In this document: piece after piece, positions 1 through 8,697 of the stretch
How positions within the stretch are numbered: position 1 is the first letter of the stretch
Layout of the letters: each line of letters starts with the position of its first letter
Assembly (NCBI GenBank): GCA_947246015.1
Contig: CAMXQE010000008.1
Span: 1-64,000, forward strand
Source of the DNA: an uncultured Lachnospiraceae bacterium
Lineage (GTDB): Bacteria > Bacillota > Clostridia > Lachnospirales > Lachnospiraceae
Direction of reading: 5' to 3'
Length of the DNA stretch: 64,000 nt
Made by a program: the position numbers and the translations under genes
The notes under the pieces: model-generated
The model's input: only the letters and a program-made list of their open reading frames with translations
What the model was told of the DNA's origin: nothing
Database searches by the model: none

Positions 1-1
1 T

Positions 2-313
2 ATCAAAGTAGAGAAGTTTAAGATGAAGGAATTCGGCTTCCGTAAAGGAGGCAGTCCGGACGGACGAAAAGGTGAGGGACGCAGGAGAGGGGAAGCGGGT
101 AGAAGAAGAAAGAAAGACGGCAGACCTGACGGAGAATTCCGTGGTGAAAAATCAAAGCGGGGAGAGAAGAAAGGGAAAGAAGAGAAGAAAGGCCGGGAGG
201 AAAAAGCCCAGCGCGGGCGGCGCGGAGAGGAAACGGGACGAGGCGGCTCACGCAGGATGGAGCTTGGCGTAAAACCGGGAAAAGGCGATAAGTCCTCAAA
301 AAAGAAAAAGTGA
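2..313 (+). CDS. C-terminal Lys/Arg-rich tail of a gene truncated by the window edge; family not identified
   Basis: Open frame from base 2 (IKVEKFKMKEFGFRKGG...) running to the stop at 311-313, strongly basic composition. Confidence 0.4.
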   Translation: MKVEKFKMKEFGFRKGGSPDGRKGEGRRRGEAGRRRKKDGRPDGEFRGEKSKRGEKKGKEEKKGREEKAQRGRRGEETGRGGSRRMELGVKPGKGDKSSKKKK

Positions 314-397
314 TAAAAAAAGAAATGATAAAAAAGAAATGATAAAAAAGAAATGATAAAAAAGAAATGATAAGATAAAGAAATGATAAAAAGAAAT
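312..397. repeat. Tandem repeat, ~14 bp unit GATAAAAAAGAAAT, about 6 imperfect copies
   Basis: Read directly: units at 312-326, 327-340, 341-354, 355-368, 369-384, 385-397. Confidence 0.9.
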
Positions 398-428
398 GAA
401 GATATGACAGATACGCTGTCCTGTGTTA

Positions 429-1079
429 TCAGGACAGCGTTAATTCGTGTCCGTGTTCTTTCAGCCATTTGCGGCGTTCTTTATAATCAGGCAGGATGCT
501 TTCCACACAGTTCCAAAAGTCTTTCGAGTGGTTCATATGCTCTAAATGGCAGAGTTCATGTACTACCACATAGTCCAAAATACCGGGCGGTGCAAGCATC
601 AGCCTCCAGTTAAAAGAAAGCGTGCCCCGGCTGCTGCAGCTGCCCCATCGGGTTTTTTGGTCGCGGATGGCAATGGAGGAATAACCGTGCCGGATCAGGT
701 GGCGGTAGTTTTCCGCATAATAAGCGGCCCGCTGCGGAATATAGGATTTGGCGGCGGCACGGTATCTTTTCTCCAAAGCGAGGCTTTGTTCCGGTGTAAG
801 CCGGGAACCGTGGGAAGATGACTGCTGTTCCTGTTTCCGGGTCCGGAGTTCGGATAATTTTGCGCCAATCCAGAACTGTTTTTCCTTTAGCAGCCTTGCC
901 GCATCCGAATCGGTTCCATAGAGCGGAAGACGGACCGTAATGGCCGCGTCAGCTTTCAGGATAATGGCGCATGTCTTTCGGCGGCTTCGGATGATTTCAT
1001 AAGTAATCGTAAAAGGTTGGTTGGTTTTGTCTGTGAGTGTGATTTTCTTTTCTATTTTCTTTTCCATTTTCTTTTCCAT
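429..1079 (-). CDS. YgjP-like (DUF45/WLM) zinc metallopeptidase
   Basis: HELCHLEHMNHSKDFW motif (HExxH); likely start is the internal Met MEKKMEKK rather than 1223. Confidence 0.85.
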   Translation of the reverse strand: MEKKMEKKIEKKITLTDKTNQPFTITYEIIRSRRKTCAIILKADAAITVRLPLYGTDSDAARLLKEKQFWIGAKLSELRTRKQEQQSSSHGSRLTPEQSLALEKRYRAAAKSYIPQRAAYYAENYRHLIRHGYSSIAIRDQKTRWGSCSSRGTLSFNWRLMLAPPGILDYVVVHELCHLEHMNHSKDFWNCVESILPDYKERRKWLKEHGHELTLS

Positions 1080-1196
1080 ATCCAAATTATAGCATTGCAA
1101 AGTGAGTTTTTCTATGGTAGTATGAAAATTGTTTGTAACTTTGTAACATTGGGGGGCTGAACTGTTACGTAACTTTTGGATTTGGGAGGTTTTGTC

Positions 1197-2546
1197 ATGG
1201 AGGATAGAAGAAAAAAAAGACATAAAAAGAGAAAGGCTGCGAAAAAGAGAAAGAATGCCCTTCTTACGAAAGAGGAGAGGAAAGAGAAGCGCAGGAGAGA
1301 AAGACGGCGTCTGGTTATAATGGAGAGGGTGGCGATAGCTTTCCTGATAGTCGGAGTAATCGGAGGAGGAGGGTTTGCCGTTGTATGGAACCTTCCGGCG
1401 GTGAAGTTAAGCCGGCAGCTGAATGCAGGGGACGAGTATACGGAGGAGGAGGCTTATCCGGAAGCGATAGAAGCCTATGAGAATGCATTGGAAATCGATT
1501 CCACATCAGTAAAGGCTTACCGGTGTATGGCAGGAGCCTATCTTGGTATGGAGAACGATTCCCAGGCGAAACAGGTATTGTATTCCGGGTGGGAGAATAC
1601 GCAGGATGAAAGCCTGCTGCAATATTATTGTACAGTGATATTGAACGAAGCAGTGGATGAAATCAACAGTGATAGTACAGACAGCGGAACCATGGATAAG
1701 ATTATAGCGGTGCTGGATCAGGGAATCATGGAGGAAGAAGCGCTGGAACTGTTGGATACGGTATATGAGCGGATGATGGGACAGTACAGGGATGCGGCGC
1801 CGGTTATTGATTTTGCATCATATGAAGAAATCATGGAGAGGATGTTTGACCTGTATGAAAGGAATCCTTCTGATAAAATCGGAGCGCTGACAGAGCAATT
1901 CGGGTATTTGGATGTGGAGGAACTGACACTGCCGGCAGAACATGTGGATGCTTATCTGAATATTCTTCAGGAAGCCGACAAGATTACAGCGAACACGGAG
2001 AGAAGCAGTTTAATTGCCTGTCTGCAGAAAGAAAAAGAGGTACAGGAGTTTTTTGCCGGGATTTTTCAGGAGTTTGACAGCGGGAATTATGAGGCTGCAA
2101 AAGAGTTCATTGCGGCCGACGCTTATACGGAGCTTCGGGATGCTTTTATTAGCGGGACAATGGAATATTGGACAGGGGAGACCCAGATTCCTGTCAGCAG
2201 GGAATATGTAAAGTTAAGGCAAAGTGACGGAGCATGGACCTTTTCGTTTCCTGAGTTCAGTGAAAATGAAGCAACGGCAGGAATCATTACCGTATGGGGG
2301 ACGGATATGAGGGATAACGGTGTGCTGCGTACCAGTATATCCTATGAACCGGCTATGGAAAACGGGGTTTATTTACCGCATATCCAGTATGTAATCAGTT
2401 ATATGTACAGCAATCTGCAGAAGTCGAACGGGTTCCTGTATGAGATGAATTATCACTTTGAAACCCGTACATGGACGGAGGAAGGAATGACAACGCATTT
2501 AATCGGCGGCTGGGGAGGCCCTTATCAATGGGAAAAGACATATTAG
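1197..2546 (+). CDS. Membrane-anchored TPR protein with basic N-terminus
   Basis: GGGAGG upstream of ATG 1197 (MEDRRKKRHKK), one TM segment, TPR-like repeats. Confidence 0.75.
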   Translation: MEDRRKKRHKKRKAAKKRKNALLTKEERKEKRRRERRRLVIMERVAIAFLIVGVIGGGGFAVVWNLPAVKLSRQLNAGDEYTEEEAYPEAIEAYENALEIDSTSVKAYRCMAGAYLGMENDSQAKQVLYSGWENTQDESLLQYYCTVILNEAVDEINSDSTDSGTMDKIIAVLDQGIMEEEALELLDTVYERMMGQYRDAAPVIDFASYEEIMERMFDLYERNPSDKIGALTEQFGYLDVEELTLPAEHVDAYLNILQEADKITANTERSSLIACLQKEKEVQEFFAGIFQEFDSGNYEAAKEFIAADAYTELRDAFISGTMEYWTGETQIPVSREYVKLRQSDGAWTFSFPEFSENEATAGIITVWGTDMRDNGVLRTSISYEPAMENGVYLPHIQYVISYMYSNLQKSNGFLYEMNYHFETRTWTEEGMTTHLIGGWGGPYQWEKTY

Positions 2547-3193
2547 ATGAACATCAGACCTGTTTTATTGTCGGAGCCGGAGACATGACGCTGACGGAGA
2601 TTGAACGGAAGGAAGGCGATATGTGCATCGCTGCAGACGGCGGGTATCTGTATTGCAGGATGCTGGGGTTAGAGCCGGATTTTGTGATTGGGGATATGGA
2701 CTCTTTGGATGAAAGCGTGCGGGAGGATGTCGAAAAATTAAGCGAGGAAGCACCGGAAAAAGTGCGGATTCTCAGCCCTGAGAAGGACGATACCGATATG
2801 CTTGCCGCGGTGAAAGCAGGGTTTGCGGCAGGATACCGCAGATTCTGCCTGTATGGAGCACTGGGGGGAAGGGTGGAGCATACCATTGCCAATATCCAAT
2901 GCTTAAGCTATATACGGAACTGCGGGGCGAAAGGGTATATTATGGACGGAAGTGTGCTGATGACCGTAATAAAAGACGAAACGGTGCGGTTCCAAAAGTC
3001 CATGGAAGGGTTTATGTCTCTGTTTTCTTTGGGGGAAAGAGCGGAAGGAGTGACGATTCAGGGGATGAAATATCTGCTGGACGGCGCGGTAGTTACCAAT
3101 GATTTCCCTATTGGCATCAGCAATGAGTTTATCGGGGAGCAGGGAGTGGTTACAGTGGAAAAGGGGATGCTTTTAGTTATTATCACATGGTGA
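2528..3193 (+). CDS. thiN: Thiamine diphosphokinase
   Basis: IVGAGDMT, ADGGYLYCRMLGLEPDFVIGDMDS, KDDTDM and GALGGRVEHTIANI motifs; start inferred at 2528 overlapping the upstream gene end. Confidence 0.9.
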   Translation: MGKDILDEHQTCFIVGAGDMTLTEIERKEGDMCIAADGGYLYCRMLGLEPDFVIGDMDSLDESVREDVEKLSEEAPEKVRILSPEKDDTDMLAAVKAGFAAGYRRFCLYGALGGRVEHTIANIQCLSYIRNCGAKGYIMDGSVLMTVIKDETVRFQKSMEGFMSLFSLGERAEGVTIQGMKYLLDGAVVTNDFPIGISNEFIGEQGVVTVEKGMLLVIITW

Positions 3194-3258
3194 ATATTGA
3201 TGCCCCGTTGCTTGCAGCGGGGTTGTTGACTGTTTTGGATAAGGATTTTTATAATAAG

Positions 3259-3296
3259 AGGCTGCCGGGATTCTGTTTGTTTTCCGGCAGCCTTTT
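3259..3296. terminator. Rho-independent terminator between converging genes
   Basis: AGGCTGCCGG ... CCGGCAGCCT followed by TTTTA. Confidence 0.85.
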
Positions 3297-3312
3297 ATCG
3301 CAGGTGGTATCA

Positions 3313-4851
3313 TTATTCCCCTAAATCTCTTTTCACGGTAACTTCCGTTTTCCTCTCATAGCAGGAGAAAGCCGCATCTACAAAAGTGCGTTCCAGTTTG
3401 GGAGTAAACAGACTTACAACCGGAACGATTACCAGGCCCGCCAGCATGGAGAAAGCGCCGGCATTGATGGGAGACTGCAGCATGGCAGGGAAAGAGGAAC
3501 GGAACAGCATGTTGCATACCATGAATCCGGCACCGAAGATGAAGCTGACCCATGCGGAAACCGTGGTTGTTTTTTTCCAGTAAAGCCCGTAAAGGAACGG
3601 AGCGAGGAAAGCTCCGGCGAGGGCTCCCCATGATACGCCCATTAACTGTGCGATAAAGGTAACGTTGCCTTTGTACTGCACGATGGCAATGACAACGGAA
3701 ATGGCAATGAACACCACAATCAGAATGCGGATGGTGAGAAGCTGTTTTTTCTCGTTCATGTCTTTTATGATGTGGTCTTTCAAAAAGTCGATGGTAAGCG
3801 TGGAGCTGGATGCCATGACCAGGGAGGACAGGGTGGACATGGACGCGGACAGCACCAGGATGACGACCAGACCGATTAATATGGACGGAAGGTTGGATAC
3901 CATGGCAGGGATAATTGCATCGTAACCCTGGGAAGCGATATCCACGCTGTCGGAATATAGCCGTCCGAATCCGCCGAGGAAATAACAGCCGCCGGAAACT
4001 ATGATGGCAAACAGAGTGGAGATAATGGTTCCTTTTTTGATGGCCTTTTCGCTCTTGATGGCATAGAATTTCTGTACCATCTGGGGAAGCCCCCATGTAC
4101 CGAGAGAGGTAAGAATGACCACTCCTAAGAGATTGACAGGGTCGGGCCCGAAAAAGGAGGCAAAAACACCGGGCTGTGCGGATACGGTTTCATCGGAAAC
4201 CGATGCCAGCCGGTTCAGCGCTTCTAAAAATCCGCCGTTGCTGTTTAATACAGCGGCAATGACCGTTACAATACCGAAAAGCATAACGATTCCCTGTAAA
4301 AAGTCGTTGATGGCAGTGGCCATGTAGCCGCCGGCAATGACATAGATTCCGGTCAGGACTGCCATGATAATGATGCAGGCCGTGTAGTCAATGTTAAATG
4401 CCATTCCAAACAGACGGGAAAGCCCGTTGTAGAGGGAGGCGGTATAGGGTATCAGGAAGATAAACACGATGACCGAAGCGCCGATTTTCAATCCGTCGCT
4501 ATGGAACCGCCTGCCGAAAAATTCCGGCATGGTAGCGCTGTTTAAGTGCTGGGTCATGATACGGGTGCGGCGGCCGAGAACCACCCATGCCAGCATGGAA
4601 CCAAGCAGGGCATTGCCGATACCAATCCATGTGGAAGCGATGCCGTATTTCCAGCCGAACTGTCCTGCATATCCGACGAAAATAACGGCGGAGAAGTAGG
4701 AGGTGCCGTATGCAAATGCAGTGAGCCACGGGCCTACGCTCCGCCCGCCCAGCACGAAGCTGTTGACATCAGTGGCATGTTTGCGGCAGTAGAAGCCGAT
4801 TGCCACCATGACTGCAAAAAAGACAATTAACATGGTAAGTTTTAATATCAT
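3313..4851 (-). CDS. Sodium:solute symporter (SSS family)
   Basis: About 13 hydrophobic segments; MPEFFGRRF and GGYMATAINDFLQG motifs typical of SSS transporters. Confidence 0.9.
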   Translation of the reverse strand: MILKLTMLIVFFAVMVAIGFYCRKHATDVNSFVLGGRSVGPWLTAFAYGTSYFSAVIFVGYAGQFGWKYGIASTWIGIGNALLGSMLAWVVLGRRTRIMTQHLNSATMPEFFGRRFHSDGLKIGASVIVFIFLIPYTASLYNGLSRLFGMAFNIDYTACIIIMAVLTGIYVIAGGYMATAINDFLQGIVMLFGIVTVIAAVLNSNGGFLEALNRLASVSDETVSAQPGVFASFFGPDPVNLLGVVILTSLGTWGLPQMVQKFYAIKSEKAIKKGTIISTLFAIIVSGGCYFLGGFGRLYSDSVDIASQGYDAIIPAMVSNLPSILIGLVVILVLSASMSTLSSLVMASSSTLTIDFLKDHIIKDMNEKKQLLTIRILIVVFIAISVVIAIVQYKGNVTFIAQLMGVSWGALAGAFLAPFLYGLYWKKTTTVSAWVSFIFGAGFMVCNMLFRSSFPAMLQSPINAGAFSMLAGLVIVPVVSLFTPKLERTFVDAAFSCYERKTEVTVKRDLGE

Positions 4852-4919
4852 TGTTTACCTCATTTCTGCGCTGCTTTTTGCGCATATCGAGTTTGTGGAT
4901 GCAGCGCAGACACAAACTT
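4849..4919 (-). promoter_or_regulatory. Structured 5'-UTR element, copy 1 (see findings)
   Basis: AGTTTGTG-TCTGCGCTGC-...-CACAAACT-...-GCAGCGCAGA-AATGAGG-N6-ATG read on the minus strand; shared with 33012-33098. Confidence 0.65.
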
Positions 4920-4922
4920 GCG

Positions 4923-4951
4923 GAGTGAAAGATTTGAAAAATCTTTCACTC
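4923..4951. repeat. Perfect 13-bp-stem hairpin
   Basis: GAGTGAAAGATTT-GAA-AAATCTTTCACTC. Confidence 0.85.
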
Positions 4952-4973
4952 TTTTCCTCTCTTATAGTTGGTA

Positions 4974-6611
4974 TTATCCTCTGTTTTGGGCGGCAACCAG
5001 ACTGACGCCGCAGTAGCGTTCCCTGAGTTTCGGTTTTTCGATTTTGCCGGTAGGATTTCTTGGGATATCGGCAAAAATAACCTTATGGGGACGTTTGTAA
5101 CGGGGCAGCTTATGACAGAACCGGTTGATTTCGTCCTCCGTGCAGGCCGTATCCGGCTTTAATTCAATGACTGCCGCAGTGATTTCCCCTAACCGCTTAT
5201 CTGGCAGGCCGATGACTGCCACGTCATGAATGGCATTGTGGGTGCGCAGGAAATCTTCAATCTGGACGGGATAGATATTTTCGCCGCCGCTGATAATTAC
5301 ATCTTTTTTGCGGTCTACGAGGAAAATAAAACCGTCTTCATCTTCCTGTGCCATATCTCCGGTATAGAGCCAGCCGTCGTTTGAAAGGACTTCGGCAGTG
5401 GCTGCTTCATCATTATAATAACAGGTCATGACACCCGGTCCTTTTACAGCCAGCTCGCCCACGTCGCCTTTTGCTACCGTGTTTTTCTGTTCATCCACGA
5501 TTTTGATTTCCCAGCCGTATCCGGCTTTGCCGATGGCACCTACTTTATGGATGTTTTCCACGCCCAGATGGACGCAGCCGGGGCCGATGGATTCGCTTAA
5601 GCCGTAGTTGGTATCGTAAGCGTGGTTCGGGAAATAGGTTTTCCAGTGCTTAATCAGGCTGGGAGGAACGGGCTGTGCGCCGATGTGCATCAGACGCCAC
5701 TGGGAGAGCTCATAGTCTTCCAGACTGACTTTTCCGCTGTCCAAAGCTTCTAAAATATCCTGTGCCCACGGGACGAGCAGCCATACAATGCTGCATTTTT
5801 CTTTGGAAACGGCATCCAGGATATATTCCGGCTTGGTTCCTTTCAACAGGACGGCTTTACTGCCGGAAATCAGGGAGCCGAACCAGTGCATTTTCGCGCC
5901 GGTATGGTAGAGGGGCGGAATGCATAGGAATACATCCTCTTTCGTCTGCCCATGGTGTTTCTGTTCCACGACTGCCGAATGCATCAGGCTTTCATGATTA
6001 TGTAAAATGGCTTTCGGGAAACCGGTAGTGCCGGACGAAAAATAAATGGCGGCATCATCCGCATCCGTCAGGGAGATTGCCGGCGACTGGCTGGAGCAGT
6101 TGGCAGAAAGGGAATTGTAGTCTTCCGCAAAAGAAGGACAGTTTTCACCCACATAAAAAAGGAGACGGCTGCGGCTGATGGAATCTGCGATTTCTTCCAC
6201 ACGTCCGATAAATTCCGGCCCGAATACTAAAATATTGACTTCCGCCAGATTAACACAGTATTCAATTTCATCAGAGGCATAACGGAAGTTTAACGGAACC
6301 GCTAATGCGCCTGTTTTCAGGATTCCGAAATAGATGGGAAGCCATTCCAGGCAGTTCATTAAAAGAATTGCTACTTTATCGCCTTTTTTGATGCCTCTTG
6401 AAAGCAGCAGGTTGGCAAAACGGTTGGCCTTTTCGTTAAAGACATTCCATGTGATTTCCCTGCGGTAGTGGGAGAGCGGGCTTGGTTCCATCAGCTCGTA
6501 TTCCTTCCATGTGACGCGGCGGACTTCCTTTACCTCAGGGTTGATTTCCACAAGGCAGATGTCTTCCCCGAATTTTTTACAGTTTTGTTCCAATAGATTT
6601 GTAATCGGCAT
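4974..6611 (-). CDS. AMP-dependent acyl-CoA synthetase/ligase
   Basis: YFSSGTTGFPKAI, YGLSESIGPG, GDMAQEDEDGFIFLVDRKKDVIISGGENIYP and PTGKIEK motifs. Confidence 0.92.
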   Translation of the reverse strand: MPITNLLEQNCKKFGEDICLVEINPEVKEVRRVTWKEYELMEPSPLSHYRREITWNVFNEKANRFANLLLSRGIKKGDKVAILLMNCLEWLPIYFGILKTGALAVPLNFRYASDEIEYCVNLAEVNILVFGPEFIGRVEEIADSISRSRLLFYVGENCPSFAEDYNSLSANCSSQSPAISLTDADDAAIYFSSGTTGFPKAILHNHESLMHSAVVEQKHHGQTKEDVFLCIPPLYHTGAKMHWFGSLISGSKAVLLKGTKPEYILDAVSKEKCSIVWLLVPWAQDILEALDSGKVSLEDYELSQWRLMHIGAQPVPPSLIKHWKTYFPNHAYDTNYGLSESIGPGCVHLGVENIHKVGAIGKAGYGWEIKIVDEQKNTVAKGDVGELAVKGPGVMTCYYNDEAATAEVLSNDGWLYTGDMAQEDEDGFIFLVDRKKDVIISGGENIYPVQIEDFLRTHNAIHDVAVIGLPDKRLGEITAAVIELKPDTACTEDEINRFCHKLPRYKRPHKVIFADIPRNPTGKIEKPKLRERYCGVSLVAAQNRG

Positions 6612-6908
6612 TTTTCTGATTCTCCATTTGTGTTTTTTTCACGCTTTAACGCATTGCGTTGTTGAAGTAATGATAGCTTATTTCTGTATAAAAGTCAATA
6701 CCGGACAGGGACACCTTCCTTCGGTCAGACAGTGCCGCCTGATACAGCCATTTGGCAGCTTTGGAAAACCAGTAAGAATCAGCAGCATTCTTTTGCACGA
6801 TTTTGCAGGAGCATATGGCGGGGCCGGGGTGTGGCTGTTTGGAAGGCGGGAAGCGGAAACTGCTATTGAAACCCGATTTCCGTGAGTATTCTCTGTGAGG
6901 GCTGGGTT

Positions 6909-8690
6909 TTAGCAATGAAACTGTGCCATGTACAACTTGTAATAATGTCCCTTTTTTTCCATCAGTTCCGCCGGGGAACCCTGTTCCAGAATCGTTCCGT
7001 TATCAATATAGAAAATGCGGTCGGCTTTCTGTATGGTGGACAGACGGTGCGCTACCACGAATGAAGTACGTCCTTTCAGCAGTGTTTCGATGCCCGACTG
7101 TACCAGCAGTTCGGTCTGTGTGTCGATGCTGGAGGTGGCTTCGTCCAGAATCAGGATTTTAGGGTCGGAAACCATAGTTCTGGCAAAAGCGATGAGCTGC
7201 TTCTGACCGGCGGAAAGTCCGCCGCCCCGTTCGGAAAGTTCGGTATCATACCCCTTTTCCAGTTTCATGATGAAGTCGTGGGCATTGACTGCCCTGGCTG
7301 CCTGAATGATTTCTTCATCGGTGGCGTCCAGACGGCCGTAGCGGATGTTGTCACGAATGGTGCCGGAAAAGAGGAAATTGTCCTGTGTCATGATTCCCAT
7401 CTGCTGGCGGAGACTTTCGATGCTTACTTTTTTAACATCGTGCCCGTCTATGTATACAATTCCTTTCTGTACGTCGTAAAAGCGGCTAATCAGGTTGACG
7501 ATGGTGGTTTTTCCGGCTCCGGTGGGCCCTACTAAAGCAATGGTTTCACCGGGGGCAATGGTAAAGCTTACATTTGCGAGCACATCCGAATTCCCGTCAT
7601 AGGAAAAGGTGACATGCTCGAAACGGACTTCCCCGCTGATGGGAGGGATGGCAGTGACATCTCCGGCATCGGTAATCTCCGCCCTGGCATCCATGATTTC
7701 AAAAACCCGTTCCGCACCGGAAATATTGGTGATGAGCTGGGTATAGAAATTGCTCAGGTTGGAAATCGGATGCCAGAACATGGAGATATAACTTCCGAAT
7801 GCAATAAAGGTACCAACGGATACCTGTCCGGTGCCGAGAATCTGGATACCGGTAAAGTAGAGCATGACGGTACCGATTCCCCAGCACAGGTCAATGACGG
7901 AGCCGAAGGAATCGTTTAAGCGTACAGCAGAAATAAAGGAATCCCGGTGTTCTTTTACCAGTTCGCGGAAAGTCTGTTTCGTTTCCTCTTCTGCGTGGAA
8001 ACTCTGGATAATCCGGATTCCGGACAAATCCTCGTGGATAAACGCATTCAGGTTGGAGGATTTTTTGCGGTGTATCTGCCATCTTTTATGGGAATAGACC
8101 TGAATCAGCCAAAGGCATACCGCCATAATCGGTGTACTGATTAAGGAAGCGGCCGCCAGTATGGGATTTTTGGCAAACATGATGGCAGCTACAGCGCAGA
8201 TGGTGATAAAGTCCGGTATCAGTGTCGTAACGCAGTTGGAGAGGACATCTTTTAATGAATTGATATCGCCGATGATACGCGCTAAGATTTTTCCGGTAGG
8301 CCGGCTGTCAAAGAACTGGAAATCCAATGTCTGGATATGGGTATACAGTTCCTGGCGGATGGTAACCAGTATGTTGTTGCAGACTTTTGCCATGACATAC
8401 ATGCGGATTTTGACGCCTGCAATCATAAGGATGTTGAGAATCAGGGCAAAGCCAATCAGCCGGAAAAGTCCGGCCATATTTCCTATGGAAATATAGTCAT
8501 CAATGGCGGATTCCATAATCAGCGGATTAAGCAGCGATACTACGACGCAGAATGCCATGATGGCCAGCACCAGGCAGATTTCTTTTTTATAACGGGGCAG
8601 ATAAGCCAGCAGGCGCTTCAGGGTTGCCAGCTTGCCGACTTCTACAGTCTGCTCGTCGTCTTTAAATGAATTAATGGGCATTTGTTTCAC
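6909..8690 (-). CDS. ABC exporter half-transporter (TMD-NBD)
   Basis: GPTGAGKTT Walker A, LSAGQKQLIAFAR signature, ILILDEATSSID Walker B, TM domain. Confidence 0.93.
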   Translation of the reverse strand: MKQMPINSFKDDEQTVEVGKLATLKRLLAYLPRYKKEICLVLAIMAFCVVVSLLNPLIMESAIDDYISIGNMAGLFRLIGFALILNILMIAGVKIRMYVMAKVCNNILVTIRQELYTHIQTLDFQFFDSRPTGKILARIIGDINSLKDVLSNCVTTLIPDFITICAVAAIMFAKNPILAAASLISTPIMAVCLWLIQVYSHKRWQIHRKKSSNLNAFIHEDLSGIRIIQSFHAEEETKQTFRELVKEHRDSFISAVRLNDSFGSVIDLCWGIGTVMLYFTGIQILGTGQVSVGTFIAFGSYISMFWHPISNLSNFYTQLITNISGAERVFEIMDARAEITDAGDVTAIPPISGEVRFEHVTFSYDGNSDVLANVSFTIAPGETIALVGPTGAGKTTIVNLISRFYDVQKGIVYIDGHDVKKVSIESLRQQMGIMTQDNFLFSGTIRDNIRYGRLDATDEEIIQAARAVNAHDFIMKLEKGYDTELSERGGGLSAGQKQLIAFARTMVSDPKILILDEATSSIDTQTELLVQSGIETLLKGRTSFVVAHRLSTIQKADRIFYIDNGTILEQGSPAELMEKKGHYYKLYMAQFHC

Positions 8691-8697
8691 CTTCCTG

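Noticed and set aside
312-397. Possible CRISPR array from the short repeats here and at 30046-30125
   Set aside because: Units are contiguous, short and AT-rich with no spacers; no cas genes nearby.
4808-5005. Small ORFs here and at 32804-33052 share the peptide DAAQTQTC, suggesting a protein family
   Set aside because: The shared peptide is just the translation of the structured intergenic element on its complementary strand.
6646-6915. 89-aa minus-strand ORF between the ligase and ABC genes
   Set aside because: No domain recognised, overlaps the 3' end of the ABC gene, and has no good ribosome-binding site.
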